Assembly (NCBI GenBank): GCA_024704765.1
Contig: JAKMXF010000337.1
Coordinates: 62,001 to 126,000, forward strand
Direction of reading: 5' to 3'
Length of the DNA: 64,000 bases
Origin: Oopsacas minuta
Taxonomy: Eukaryota > Porifera > Hexactinellida > Lyssacinosida > Leucopsacidae
Every line of letters begins with the position of its first letter. The first letter of the stretch is position 1. This document shows positions 11,830 to 23,104 of this stretch, piece after piece. Both the position numbers and the translations under genes were made by a program. The notes under the pieces are model-generated. The model saw only the letters and a program-made list of their open reading frames with translations, was not told where the DNA came from and did not search any database.

Positions 11830-12360
11830 ACGCTCCCATATAGAAAACATGTAGGTTCAGTTCATAAAGTCTCAGAACCACATATCACACAAAATAACAA
11901 CAACAAAACAACATTGTACACAGTGTGGCAAAATGGCCATAATAGGTAAATAGGTAAATGAATCTGTAATATCACCACAATTAAACTTACATATACTAAA
12001 TCGACATTGTAGAGTTCAAAAATACCAATGATTTTTTGGTAGCACGACCATAAACCTAGTTATGACGTAAATACTTACATTTTCTAACTATTAACACTTG
12101 TGGTTCATTAGTGAGGATATTATGAAAGTTGATAATACATGCATGTCATGATCTTTATTCTGCTATTTGATATCCTACAATTTAAAGATCCTTAATTATG
12201 TATGAGTATTGGATATACTTATTATCATAAATCATCTGATAGTATACTATTACATAATATTTTTTGGAGGCTTTGCAACGTCTCTTTTCTTCTTTGCGTG
12301 CTTCAAACGATTCCACACTATTACGGGGTGACTACAATACAACAACCTGACTAAAATTTC
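11830..12360. other. AT-rich spacer, nothing recognised
   Basis: No ORF, repeat end or RNA gene can be supported here. Confidence 0.5.
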
Positions 12361-12367
12361 TCTAACT

Positions 12368-14345
12368 TTATCTGTGAAAGAAGTTTCCTGCAAGATTCTC
12401 CGAATACCGCCTCACAAATATATTGCAGGATTCTAAACATTCTTCACACAGATTCTGTAATCCCTTGCCATTATTGCAAGCACCTATTAACTGAAACGAA
12501 TGGGCAAGTAACTTGTGCAAGGATGGAGTGATGCTTGCCCTTGGGTACTCAACTAGAATAAATTCGTACGTTTCTTTGCATAATTCTTGCATTTTGTCAC
12601 AGTTAATCAAGTCACCACTGTTGAGGAGTCTTAACAAAACAGATAGATTCGTCTGGATCTTCTCTAATGATATTTTATCTGAAGGATCAATGGAAGAAGT
12701 GGCCCACGTCAAAAAGTCTCTCTTATTTAAAAAGCAGTCTCGCGCAATGCTACCAGTGGTTGAAGTGCCGCCCTAGCTTGAAGAGATATCGACACTGAGT
12801 TACATCTTTCCTGGAGTATAGCTCAAACCCGTTTCATGGAAGAATTTACTTTCGAGTTTGATGGCGCCCATACCTTGTGTCCTGCATCAAGATGGTATAT
12901 CAACAGCATGAACCACCTGAATACACAAAGGTAAGCATGCAAAGGAGACGCAGGAATAATATCGCTGTTGGAAGTTGGTTGATGCGTAATACCAACACGT
13001 TGATTTGATGGGAGTTTCTAATAATCTTCTTTATCAACCTCTTCAAAAAGTTGCTAGGTGTTGCTAATTATTCTGTTAATAGGAAACCAGAACAGGCCTA
13101 TTCTAAACTTTTAATTTGGCTATCCGTTGCAGTACACAGATGACAAGAGGTCTTACCAGCTCTATCCAGCAATCCTGCCATCTTGGTATCAAAAAGGGAA
13201 CTGACTATCTCGACCTGTGCATAGCATCTAATAAGGGATAACCCATCCTGTATGATATGGTCTGTTTGAAGATTGACTATTGTATTCATGATAAGGTTTA
13301 CACTAGAATATTCTTATTTCAAAGCTATCAGTGCTAGTGGCCTAAAGCAGAACGGAGAGTTGGGTGAGCTGTTATAGAACATGTCATTCCCAAGTGTGTA
13401 TGTAATTGATAGTCTTTGAATTGGAACAAAATAAAAGTTTTTGTGTTTGATACAGAACTGTTGCTTTGTTGGCTATAGATTAATGACAACAGGAGCCATC
13501 CAATCCATCAGATATTATAATTCTAAGTAGTGTGAATCAGGAACTGAGTCTAATGTTGAAAGCAAGCGTTGAATAGTCAGACTAAGGATGGGATGATAAG
13601 AGACGCAAGTCCCAATTGACAATGCTTCGGGGTCTTTTACTATTTCCATTTCATTTACTAGGCTTATTTCCCTACGGTGTTGCGAGACAAGCTTATAGGA
13701 AGGAAGCCTAACACAACTTTGAGAATTCCTTCAGATTCGTGTATTTGCTTGCCCCAATTTCTAAGCTGTACAATATATAATCACATTTAGAGATTTGTAC
13801 TTTGTTCAATACACCGCTAAAAGATCCCTTATCGATTATTTCTCTGCACATGTCTGAAGTATCGCGGTCATAGGATTTATTTGAGACTAATTCAAAGGCT
13901 AGAGCGAGTAGTTGCTAGGCTCAATCTTTTCTCTCTCTGCTAAAAAGTCTACATGCTCTAAAAGAACACCAAGTCTCGAACTGGAAGTTTTCATGTGACA
14001 TTCGAAGATATGCTTCCGCCATTCACTTACAATCTGTTCTGAAAAGTTTCGATTTTCAGAATCAGTGACTAAAGAAGAAAATTCCAGATCAAGCGATAAT
14101 CTCTTTCTCGGATTGGATATTGTTAGATGAGTAGAGTGGAAAATCATGTTTTCCCATGTTTCAAGATCCTTCTTGCGGTAAGCCTCTCTGGATGTCAGAA
14201 GTTATTTAAATTTTAAATGGAGAGTAGCAGTTTCTTCATCGGATAAATGGTTGTTCTCAATAAGTTTTCTAACAGAAACTGTAACACTTTTTCCATTCGA
14301 AATATACAAACTATGTGCCTCATTGTTCGTGATTAATACAGACAT
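12368..14345 (-). pseudogene. decayed gene of a second unrecognised repeat-associated family
   Basis: Reading on the minus strand from ATG 14345, the frame gives MSVLITNNEAHSLYISNGKS, then one in-frame TAA, then continues as LLTSREAYRKKDLETWENMI to 13899. Further fragments in other frames lie at 13289-13098 (GLLDRAGKTSCHLCTATDSQ) and 12776-12368 (…SPSLHKLLAHSFQLIG…). A Cys/His pair (CHLC) and the HKLLAHS motif recall a multicopy arthropod protein family of unknown function that I remember only loosely. Stops and frameshifts make it a pseudogene. It is a different family from the gene at 8.6-10.3 kb. Confidence 0.5.
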
Positions 14346-15323
14346 GATCCGCAAAAGGGCTACTTTAATATAGAAACATTATGATATATGGTTGTAGAGT
14401 ATTGGAATAACTAATAACCAGCAAAATATAGAATTTTACTGAAAAATTTAAATTTACGAAAAATAAATTTTTCGGATTTTAGTCCGGTCTGGACAATGAA
14501 TGACGTGACAAATTTTTGGGCAGCTTTCGGCAAGCCTGGAAAGGGATTAAATAGTTGACTAAACATAGTAACTTTACGTATATATTAATAATGTTTTTCA
14601 AATTTTGTCAAACAAGAGATGCTACACTTCAATCAATGAGAAAAAATTCCAAATTATAACTTTGGGAGGGCCAAACTAGAGACCGGAAAATGTACAAATG
14701 AATATCTAGACTAATATATCAATTATTAAATTGTTGTTACAATAGATTTATAATCAGAAGGTGTTTTTCACTCTTATATTTAGTATTTACATCAAATATG
14801 ATTACATACATTAGAGCATAGGAATTTGCGGTTTGAAAATATCTATATATCTATTATTAGAAACACATAACAAAGTTGCGCGTAGTTAGGATTCCTGACT
14901 GCTTCTAATGCTGGCAATGATATTTTCTTACTAATTGAACTATGTAGAATTCGAAAAATATATTGAAATATGTTTTTAAAATATGCTTATTTCCCCATAT
15001 TGCCACACTGTGTTGTACAGGGTAATCGAACATGCAATACTGAAATATGATATTGTAAACATCATATTGTGAATACTTGTTTACTTTCAGATACATAAAG
15101 TAAACAAATTTCAAAATTGTGGTAGAAGTACAGTGGGTTATTTTGGTAAAAATTTCCAGTAGGATATAACTTCAACAATTTTCATTATTTTTTCCCTTAA
15201 TTATTGGCTACTGGCGTTTTAACTCAGACTATTTTTTGGCATGTCAGGTTTTGAGAATGGATTAGCATTGAAAATTATGACATCATATTTAATTTCCAAA
15301 AATGTTCAAATATATTTTGTTTC
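14346..15323. other. AT-rich spacer, nothing recognised
   Basis: No gene is supported between the pseudogene start and the left target duplication of Ginger-A (GTAT 15324-15327). Confidence 0.5.
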
Positions 15324-15327
15324 GTAT

Positions 15328-15630
15328 TGTTTTGCAGAAATTGGTCCCCCCTACGAAAATGGTCCGAGGGACCATTTTCTGCAAATACAAAAACGTTGCA
15401 GATTTTGGTCCCCCTTTGCAGAAATTGGTCTCCCCATTTCTACATTCATCATTGTGGTCAATTATGATGACTTAGCACTTTTTAGGTTTCTTCTCACATT
15501 AGTTACTTACATACTCTTATGTAATCATAATTTTTAGTAATTGTTTCTAACGTGTGTATTACGTCAACAAAGGAAAAATAAGCGGAAAATTCTAAGAATT
15601 AATGAATATAAACAAAGCTTTGAAGATGTA
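15328..15630 (+). repeat. Ginger-A left TIR
   Basis: This is about 303 bp and matches the reverse complement of 18700-19001 with few differences. It contains an internal repeat of the phrase ATTTTGGTCCCCC / AATTGGTC, so short subrepeats lie close to the tip. These may be transposase-binding sites, though that is an inference. Confidence 0.92.
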
Positions 15631-16030
15631 TTTTAGGATTGAACTGTACGAGCTGGACTGAGCAAAAAAAAGAATGATCGGAATTAACGAGGATTTATTG
15701 TAACAAGACGAACAGTGGGATACTAGGAGGCCTGAATAAATGCTGTATTGGGTAACGAATCAATTGAATTTTTACAAACTTGTGTATCAAGCCCCATTAC
15801 CATAAACTACATATAACAAGTAAAGTAACTAGGTACGACTTATATTTTTACTAAACAAGCAGAATATTTTAATCGTTGACTTATATTCGCTAAGTACTAC
15901 AATATAGGCTTCTGTAGCCCAGCCGAAGGGAACGGTTATGTTATTTAGAATATGTGGAATGATGATCATTCTAAACTTGTAATCTCTGTCAATGCGTAGA
16001 AGATACAGTTAATATGTCCTAGCCTTATCA

Positions 16031-17908
16031 TCATATCTTTACTTGTTTTTTAAGCTTCTGGTTTTCTATCCCATCATAGGTATACCAACACTTTCCACAC
16101 TTTATCTTCATAAAGAAATGCAACCCAACATTTATGGTATAACCGATGAGGCTGTAATGTAGCTTTGTGCTCATATGACATATGAAGATATTTTCCTCAA
16201 TTTGATTTTGATTGATGATATCTTTACTGCAAGAGCTAAAAATGTGACCAACTTCAAGGATCATAAGTGGTGGCACTCTTAAAAATTTTCTGGACATTTC
16301 CTCAATGTTGGCATTTGCATCTCTGCACTTGAGGCAGTTGAAGCCAGAATTTATGTGGTTATCTATTGTAGCCTGACAATTCTTTTCGACCTTATAGATA
16401 GAAGATAGGTTGAGATGTTTTTCTGAGATACAGCAGCAGCCCCAACATTGGAATTGAATTGAATACTGACTGGAACATAAGTAAATTTCCTCCAAGAATT
16501 TAACCATCTTCCCTTCGTATCCTAAAAAGTCATATTGAGCATCTGCAATTGATATTCCAAGCTTTGGAGCTATCCAGTAGCGTAGTTGGTTAAAGTTACG
16601 AGCCTTTACCATTTGAGTAATTCTTTCAAAGTTATGCGTTATTGTAATTGAAGCTAATCTCGTTGATGTTGAAAGAGTTTCCATATGCAGGCTAAATAAG
16701 GTGATAAAATTATCAACTAAGCATGTATTTACGAGTCTGGTTCCATTATATTCCCCTCCCCATGGAGTACAGCAATCTTCTAATGTTTGTGAGTGTAATG
16801 TGCAGTCATTTTCTTCAGTTTTTTCGTCTGGAATTTCCATTACTCTTGCTCTAGGTTTATTCAAACAACTTGATATTAAGAGTTTTTGGACTACGGATAG
16901 AAGGACTTTGGTAACATAATCTGTACTCTTTCTTTCCCATTGTGATGAATGCTCAATTTCTTCACTCGTATAATGGTAATAAGGTATACTTACGTTCTGA
17001 CTTTCTAGATACCATTTATTCAATATCTCAGAAATCTCGAGACTAGTATCGTAATTCGTAATAGAAGAAGCATCTTCTTCATAAATAGGAGGATAGTGTT
17101 CCAACCTCCAATCATACAAATCTTTATAATGCATGTCACTTCTATTATGAAGATCATTATGTAGTGGAGAGAGTGGAATATTCGATTGGAGTGATCCAAT
17201 TACATGTTCTTTCATTGACAAGAGTAGATCAATAATCTCTCTTCTTGATTGGCTGTCTTCTTGTTCACTTGTTGCAAATACAACTTCTTCTCCAGCTAAA
17301 AATGGGGACGAAATGGATAGAATTTCATCTTCGTCAAATAGTTGGGCGTTTTCTTCTGTCAAGTTGCTTATTAGAGGGTTCAACTTAATACTCTGTCTTG
17401 TAGATATAGTAGTGGAAGACCCTCTCCAGAGTTTAGCCTTGGATCTCTTTACCCGAGTTATGGCTTTATTTTTGCAAACTTGGAGCGTTCTCGTAGAAAC
17501 CTTTGTGATTGGATAGGGGCCGATCCACTTGTCTTGTAATTTCCCTCCTTTGCTTCTCATTCTGGACACATTCTCAATGAGTACTTCGTCATTTACTTTA
17601 AAGCTTTGAGTGATTGGGTTTACTTTTTTGTCGAACTGTTCCTTCATTATTTTCTTTGAGTTTATGAGGTTTTTGCCAGCCTGTTGAAATGAATCTTCTT
17701 GCTCATTTTTCATGAATTCGAGTAGTTCATCGTCATTATCGTTATCTTCAAGTGAATTTTCCTCCATAGAGACGTCAGGATAGAGAAAGGCTAAGTTTTC
17801 AGCTTCAAATGGAAGGCGTGGTTTGCGACAGCCATGCATTAGTTCGAATGCAGAATATTTTGTGGTCTCACGAGGGCGAAGGTTAATTGAAAACGTAACT
17901 TGCTCCAA
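16031..17908 (-). CDS. Ginger-A second ORF: integrase tail, GPY/F and USP-like protease
   Basis: The open frame has 625 codons. Its first codon is TTG, not ATG, and its text continues the integrase ORF, so it is probably reached by frameshift rather than started independently. Order: integrase tail ([20 protein letters not shown]); GPY/F-like [11 protein letters not shown] near residues 130-140; an acidic linker; then a protease-like domain from about residue 380. That domain has a Cys box [10 protein letters not shown] (Cys396), CxxC pairs (FQCWGC, FNCLKC) and a late His box, LHYSLIGY followed by GLHFFM (His597) and WYTYDG with an Asp. This order (Cys box, zinc pairs, His, then Asp in W-Y-D) is that of ubiquitin-specific proteases (USP). 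The fold is an inference from motifs. Catalytic residues appear intact and no internal stop is seen. Confidence 0.68.
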   Translation of the reverse strand: MEQVTFSINLRPRETTKYSAFELMHGCRKPRLPFEAENLAFLYPDVSMEENSLEDNDNDDELLEFMKNEQEDSFQQAGKNLINSKKIMKEQFDKKVNPITQSFKVNDEVLIENVSRMRSKGGKLQDKWIGPYPITKVSTRTLQVCKNKAITRVKRSKAKLWRGSSTTISTRQSIKLNPLISNLTEENAQLFDEDEILSISSPFLAGEEVVFATSEQEDSQSRREIIDLLLSMKEHVIGSLQSNIPLSPLHNDLHNRSDMHYKDLYDWRLEHYPPIYEEDASSITNYDTSLEISEILNKWYLESQNVSIPYYHYTSEEIEHSSQWERKSTDYVTKVLLSVVQKLLISSCLNKPRARVMEIPDEKTEENDCTLHSQTLEDCCTPWGGEYNGTRLVNTCLVDNFITLFSLHMETLSTSTRLASITITHNFERITQMVKARNFNQLRYWIAPKLGISIADAQYDFLGYEGKMVKFLEEIYLCSSQYSIQFQCWGCCCISEKHLNLSSIYKVEKNCQATIDNHINSGFNCLKCRDANANIEEMSRKFLRVPPLMILEVGHIFSSCSKDIINQNQIEENIFICHMSTKLHYSLIGYTINVGLHFFMKIKCGKCWYTYDGIENQKLKKQVKI

Positions 17909-17937
17909 GTAGTGAAACCAGTCATCCCGTTTCTCAC

Positions 17938-18672
17938 TTAAAGATTTTTTAAAGATTGTTTAATCGCTTTGTGTGTAGATTCTATGAGACCATTCGTTTG
18001 AGGATGGTAGGGAGCTGAGAATAGTAATTTACAACCATGTATTTCTTGAGGTGTTTTGGAAATCGTATTCGTGAATTCTCTTCCGTTATCAGTTACAATT
18101 TGTACCGGAGCACCTTGCCGACAGTATATTGAAAAAACTCCAGTAGCAACATCTCTCGCGTTTTTCGTTTTCAGAGGACGAGTCTCGATCCATTTAGTAA
18201 AGTGATCGATGAAAGTAAGAATGTATTTGTAACCTTCTGACGCTATTAGTGGTCCCGTCAAATCCATGCCTACTCTAAACCACACTTTCGTTATGACTGG
18301 GAGTGGTTGTAGTGGTATGGTTGGTGCTTTTAGGCTAGGCTGGTTCCTTTGACACGGTACACATTTTTGTATATAAGTACGTATTTCCGTGTACATTCCT
18401 GGCCAGAAATATCTCTCATTTGCAATACGATACAAGTAGCGAAAACATTGATGTCCAGCATTATCATGGACTTCTTTGAGAATATCAAGTTTTTGGTCAG
18501 CTTTTATGACGATTAAGAGAGTATTTCCCGATGGTTTAACAAGTTTATTAGAATTAATTGCATATTTTGCGGCTTTCTTACGCAGGAACCTTTTTTCGTT
18601 TTTGGTTGCGTCCAGAGGATAGGAATTGAATTGTAGGTAATTGACAAATGATTCGTACTCAGTTGGATCCAT
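17938..18672 (-). CDS. Ginger-A integrase (H2C2 zinc finger plus DDE core)
   Basis: This 244-codon ORF starts at ATG 18672, just inside the right TIR. Residues 69, 74, 104 and 107 form the HHCC zinc finger (EVHDNAGHQ … KCVPCQRN). The catalytic triad is complete: Asp137 in GMDLTGP, Asp195 in VTDNGREF and Glu231 in NGLIEST. The last two are exactly 35 residues apart, as in retroviral and Ty3-type integrases. It would join the DNA ends of the transposon to a target. The ORF stops at TAA 17938-17940, and the integrase text carries on in the -1 frame past a slippery sequence. It is a self-contained transposon protein with no pol neighbours. Confidence 0.92.
   Translation of the reverse strand: MDPTEYESFVNYLQFNSYPLDATKNEKRFLRKKAAKYAINSNKLVKPSGNTLLIVIKADQKLDILKEVHDNAGHQCFRYLYRIANERYFWPGMYTEIRTYIQKCVPCQRNQPSLKAPTIPLQPLPVITKVWFRVGMDLTGPLIASEGYKYILTFIDHFTKWIETRPLKTKNARDVATGVFSIYCRQGAPVQIVTDNGREFTNTISKTPQEIHGCKLLFSAPYHPQTNGLIESTHKAIKQSLKNL
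17947..17953 (-). promoter_or_regulatory. candidate -1 ribosomal frameshift site
   Basis: On the minus strand the zero frame reads TCT TTA AAA AAT CTT TAA. T-TTA-AAA fits the X-XXY-YYZ heptamer. A -1 slip continues as AAA TCT TTA AGT GAG into the downstream ORF and avoids the stop seven bases beyond the heptamer. The alternative is a simple one-base loss in an A run. I did not find a convincing pseudoknot by eye. Confidence 0.4.
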
Positions 18673-18699
18673 AAAACAGTGAAAATATCAAATATTGAC

Positions 18700-19001
18700 T
18701 ACATTTTCAAAGCTTTGTTTATATTCATTAATTCTTAGAATTTTCCGCTTATTTTTCCTTTGTTGACGTAATACACACGTTAGAAACAATTACTAAAAAT
18801 TATGATTACATAAGTGTATGTAAGTAACTAATGTGAGAAGAAACCTAAAAAGTGCTAAGTCATCATAATTGACCACAATGATGAATGTAGAAATAGGGGG
18901 ACCAAAATCTGCAAAGGGGGACCAAAATCTGCAACGTTTTTGTATTTGCAGAAAATGGTCCCCCGGACCATTTTCGTAGGGGGACCAATTTCTGCAAAAC
19001 A
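18700..19001 (-). repeat. Ginger-A right TIR
   Basis: This is the inverted copy of 15328-15630 and ends …TTTCTGCAAAACA directly before the target duplication GTAT. Confidence 0.92.
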
Positions 19002-19005
19002 GTAT

Positions 19006-20189
19006 AATTTATGACTATAAAGGATGTTCATAATAGTATCTTGTTTCAATAACGAATACTGTAACGACACAGCGCATTAGTTGTTGAAGAATTGTATCCC
19101 AATCTAGTATGAAGCATAATATTGTGATTCGAATATGTTGTATAGGAATGTGATATATTATGACAACTACAAAAATAGATACATATATATATACCTAAAT
19201 TAGTGCATGTCAAATTATTTACATAATTTATAGTCATATAATGTTGTAAAATTTCACTTACACTCCATGAAGTAAATGGATATTTCTGGATACGAAACAG
19301 GGCTTAGAATTGCTAAAGTAGATGTCAATTTAGCAAGTAGAATAATTAGAGAAATACTTGGAATCGACTCACAATTACCAACGTTCTCGAAAGATGTGAA
19401 GAACCACAATTTGAGGTGTACTCGGCTTAGATAACCAATGAACCACGATCTATCCAAAATATTCTTGAACAAATAATTCTTAAGTGTCAGGACTATATTA
19501 CAAGTACTGAAACTTCAGTCCAAAGTTAGCCAGTTGGTCTAAAATTCGTGATTTTGGTACAATTCTAATACCTCCATCACAATTTTACCCAGCAGTATCT
19601 AATCCAATTGGAGTAATCGTTAACTACAATTATCACATCCTTGATCTCTTGAGACCAGCCCCTGATGTACTCGCTCAGCTTTATGGTTAAACATGGTGTA
19701 GATGGGTCGGGAAGTCACAATGTATCTAATCTTAGATCGCTCACAGCTGATGATCATTCACATTTTCTCTTGTTCATGGTTTCTCCTGTTGAATTGAAGA
19801 TGGCAAAGAAATTTTATCTGGTCTATTCGATACCCAAATTCTAGATTCTCCAACCAGCCAATCCCATTGCTATTTCAAAAAGAGAACATTTAAAGTGTCA
19901 TTACTAAAATGAAATTCTTGAATCCACAAATTGACGAACTCGTGTCAAGTGGCATCGAGAATGAAAGTAGACTTGTGAATAATAGTTGAGCTAAATATTA
20001 CATCAACCTAGTAACCAAAACTATAGAATGCAATGTTGGTATTATTTGGGTTTGGCTGAACTTCGCTGAACAAATCTTTATAAATTGGAATCTTAGATAG
20101 TCTGTCATGCGTGTAATATCCTGAATAGTGCGAGAAATTGCGAGAAACCTTTGTTCACAACAAACTACGCACGCCTCATTCATTTTGTC
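19006..20189. other. AT-rich spacer, nothing recognised
   Basis: Only short chance ORFs occur. No repeat ends or RNA genes are seen. Confidence 0.5.
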
Positions 20190-20606
20190 AGAACTAATTC
20201 ACGGTGATACTAATCTGCAAGAAGTTTAGGCATTCAATTTCAACTGTCTGCAAGAATTCACTTGGATAATGACAATTCAAGAGTATGATCATTCAATTTC
20301 TACTTTCTGCACTCATTCAGTTGGATACCTATCTGTAACGGCTTACTCAATCAATTTCAACTAATCTGCACATATTCACGATGATACTGACCTGGAACGA
20401 GTCAAAACTTTGGGTTAAAACTGTCTGCACATATTCAAGGTGACTAACCTGTAACAAATGTATAATTCTGGTTTAGATGTCTGCGCTCATTCACGTTGAT
20501 ACTTGCATGTGTTGAGTCTAATCATTCAATTTCTAATATTGGCACATATTCACTTTCATACTGTTATAGATCATAGGAACCCATAAGCTCGCTAGAAAGC
20601 TACTAG
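20190..20606. repeat. 59-bp tandem repeat, about seven degenerate copies
   Basis: The landmark ATTCAC (or ATTCAG/ATTCAA) recurs at 20197, 20256, 20315, 20374, 20433, 20489 and 20548. The spacing is 59 bp except for one 56-bp step. Each unit also carries forms of CAATTTCAACT, CTGCAC and GATACT. The copies differ a lot, so the array is old. Confidence 0.85.
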
Positions 20607-20729
20607 CACTTAGTTAATCTGTTTAGTATGATTAGTAGTTTATCTTAATAGGAATTCTCCATTAAAGATCTATACCAGTATAACATAATTCATACTGAAT
20701 TCAGCCGAAAAATGGTGATCCTTATCACC

Positions 20730-21970
20730 GTCAGTTTACATGAGGTACTGCCTAACCAGAGGATCGAAGAGTGGGAGCCCTTAATCAGAGCATCGACTGG
20801 ATCGATGAACCCAAAGGCAGCAATTCAGTTCTTACCAGTCCACGTCCACAGGCGAGAGCACGAAAGGGAAATTGTCTAGAGGCGATCAAAGAGGAATCCC
20901 TGGACGCTGCATTTGAGCTCCTCCGAACACATTTGGACCCACCGGTTGACAAATTCGAGGCTACACAGAAGTGCTATGAGATGACCTGGGCCTGTGGTGA
21001 CTACGTAGATGATTTCTCGGGCGGATGGTTAAAGAAGCTAGGCGGGCAAATCAGACCAACCTTCAGGCATGCTTGAATCTCATAACGCAGCTACTGCAGG
21101 AAGTGCGCTCGGCGTGTATGGGATGGGTGTGCGAGATACAGGGAAATATGACAGACAAGTAGGCCAGGATGTTTATGACCAAGGTGCGAACTGTAATGAC
21201 GAAGAGGGGATTCCCTTGGAAAGATGGTGGCGACAAGCAGACACAATAAGTTGTGGAGGTCCCTAAGAGAGTAGACGTCCATGGCATTCCAGAGAATACC
21301 AAAGCCCCAGAGAACGAGACGAGGAGTCCCACCCAGGGTACACAGAACAAGATTGGATAAGCCGGGTCCGCATCCTACCTGGAAAAGAAGTGACATCAGG
21401 TGTTTTGCTTGTGGAGAGAGGGGACACATGTGGCGCCAATGCCCTGAGAGGTCATGTGGGAATTTCGGCCGGAGGGGACACAATATTGGCGAGTGCCCGA
21501 GACCAGAGGACAACCATAGGGGAGGGTACGTGAGGAGGCCAGTACGTGGAGGGAAGGATCGGATTCTGATAGTGGAACAGGACAACCTCGCACACACTCC
21601 CAGAAAGGACAGCAAGCCTAACGACGAGGATGCGGTCACGCTGAGAGTCGTAATAGCTGAGAAGGAAATGTTCGCCATATTAGACACTGGAGGGAAACCT
21701 TCAGTTATGGCTCGAAACACAATAGCGCAGTTGGGGCTCGACGACCACATTCATCCAGTGTATAGTCATATGTTCGGTCTGGGTCAGGTCCTGGTACCTG
21801 TCGTCGGAAAGGTGAACCAAGTATTCTGGACTGAGTGGTTGGATTCCATCTTGGGAATGGGGTTTGGTAATTCAGTAATGTCCTTTTGCTGTCTAATGGG
21901 CATCTCTTGGAAATCAACTTGGTGTAGAGGTACGGTTGTCCGGATTGGTACTGCGATAAACACATACTGA
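20730..21970 (+). pseudogene. LTR-retroelement gag-protease fragment
   Basis: The stretch is clearly richer in G+C than its surroundings. It first reads as a gag-like core in one frame (…RIEEWEPLIRASTG near 20,765) and then as EAIKEESLDAAFELLRTHLD in the 20,771 frame. After shifts near 21,070-21,280 it has a CCHC zinc knuckle (CFACGERGHMWRQC, about 21,397-21,440) and a second knuckle whose second Cys is Phe (CGNFGRRGHNIGEC). An aspartic-protease motif ILDTGGKPSV follows near 21,680. No reverse transcriptase, integrase or LTR follows. It is a broken fragment, annotated only as gag plus protease of an LTR-type element. Confidence 0.75.
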
Positions 21971-23102
21971 GGATTGACAGCAGCGTCTGTATTTGGCATT
22001 TTAGCCGATAAGAAATAGCGATGCTGTTTTGATCCATCTTCAATATTCCGTTTAGACATTCTCGTGGGAACAGCTTGGACACTAAAAGTAACTACAAAAC
22101 TAAGAAATAAAGAATACGCAATTGAATGGGAGATTGAATAAAGTAAACTGCGATGATCGTTGAATTGCCTGCCATAAGGAGCGAGTAATGATGTAACAAT
22201 ATACTGTGAAAGGTAGAAGCATTGTTATTGTATTTCAAATAATTGTTCGTTTTGACTTGCTGTTGTAGTTTTTTCAAAGATTTTCTAGCTCGTTATCACG
22301 AGGACTTAACAGACAGGAATAATTGATGATTGATGTTTTTAATCCACGAGAAAATGATGCAATCAATTCATATCTTAGTAAAGATGTAATTCGCTCCCAC
22401 TTACATCATAACTGTGAGCCATAATGAAGTTGTGGGGAATTGGATGGAAACATTCGGGTGTTCGAGCACAGATCAGAAACCAGAACGCTGAGTTGTCTAT
22501 ATACATTACTAGCATATATTACCCGACCTATGATTTGAAATCACACAGCTTCTCCCCTTAGCGGTATCTATACAGTATTGATCTATCAAGTAAAATTTGA
22601 ATGGGATCCAGGTGGATATATGGTACCGCTATTAAACTTTGTAATGGTCCAGTTGCCAGTACTTATGCACGGTTTTCATCCCAAATTTGGTGAATAGTAA
22701 AGTTATTTCAGGGCTAGAAATCTGATAGCTTGGAATTGAGAATTTGAGGTTAGATTTACTAGATTCATATATATATATCAACTTTTGAAACCATTTTAAT
22801 CAATATCTTCTAATCAATAAACCTTCAGTTATCAAGAAATATTAAGACATAAAACCACCCTACACTTTTCAAATACTATCTTTCAGATCTCTAGGTCAAA
22901 AATAACTACAATATTCACCAATTTAGGTGAAAGCTGACATACAGCACAGAAAAATCAGCAACTTAACAAAGAAAAAGGCGGTACCGTTAATCTAATTAAA
23001 TCCCTCTCAAATAATAATTGTTGAATCAATACCGTATTAAGAACACAAAAAGAGAAAGCAATATGTTATTTCAAACAAAGGAGCAAATTATGAACCTTAT
23101 TA
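21971..23102. other. AT-rich spacer, nothing recognised
   Basis: No gene or delimited repeat is seen before the TA flanking mariner B. Confidence 0.5.
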
Positions 23103-23104
23103 TA

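Larger units (their letters stand above)
15328..19001 (-). mobile_element. Ginger-A: integrase DNA transposon with USP-like domain
   Basis: The ends are exact inverted copies beginning TGTTTTGCAGAAATTGG and ending in ACA. The 4-bp target duplication GTAT is present at 15324-15327 and 19002-19005. The TIRs are about 302 bp and almost identical. Between them, on the minus strand, lie an integrase ORF and a second ORF with a GPY/F-like segment and a USP-like protease domain. No reverse transcriptase, RNase H or long terminal repeats are present. A retroviral-type integrase with 4-bp duplications and TIRs is the definition of Ginger DNA transposons. The length is 3,674 bp. Near-identical TIRs imply fairly recent movement. 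Confidence 0.88.

Noticed and set aside
15328-19001. LTR retrotransposon or endogenous retrovirus
   Set aside because: The end repeats are inverted rather than direct, and there is no reverse transcriptase, RNase H or gag.
21091-21750. 219-codon minus-strand ORF
   Set aside because: It overlaps the gag-protease fragment, whose zinc knuckle and DTG motif settle the plus strand as coding.
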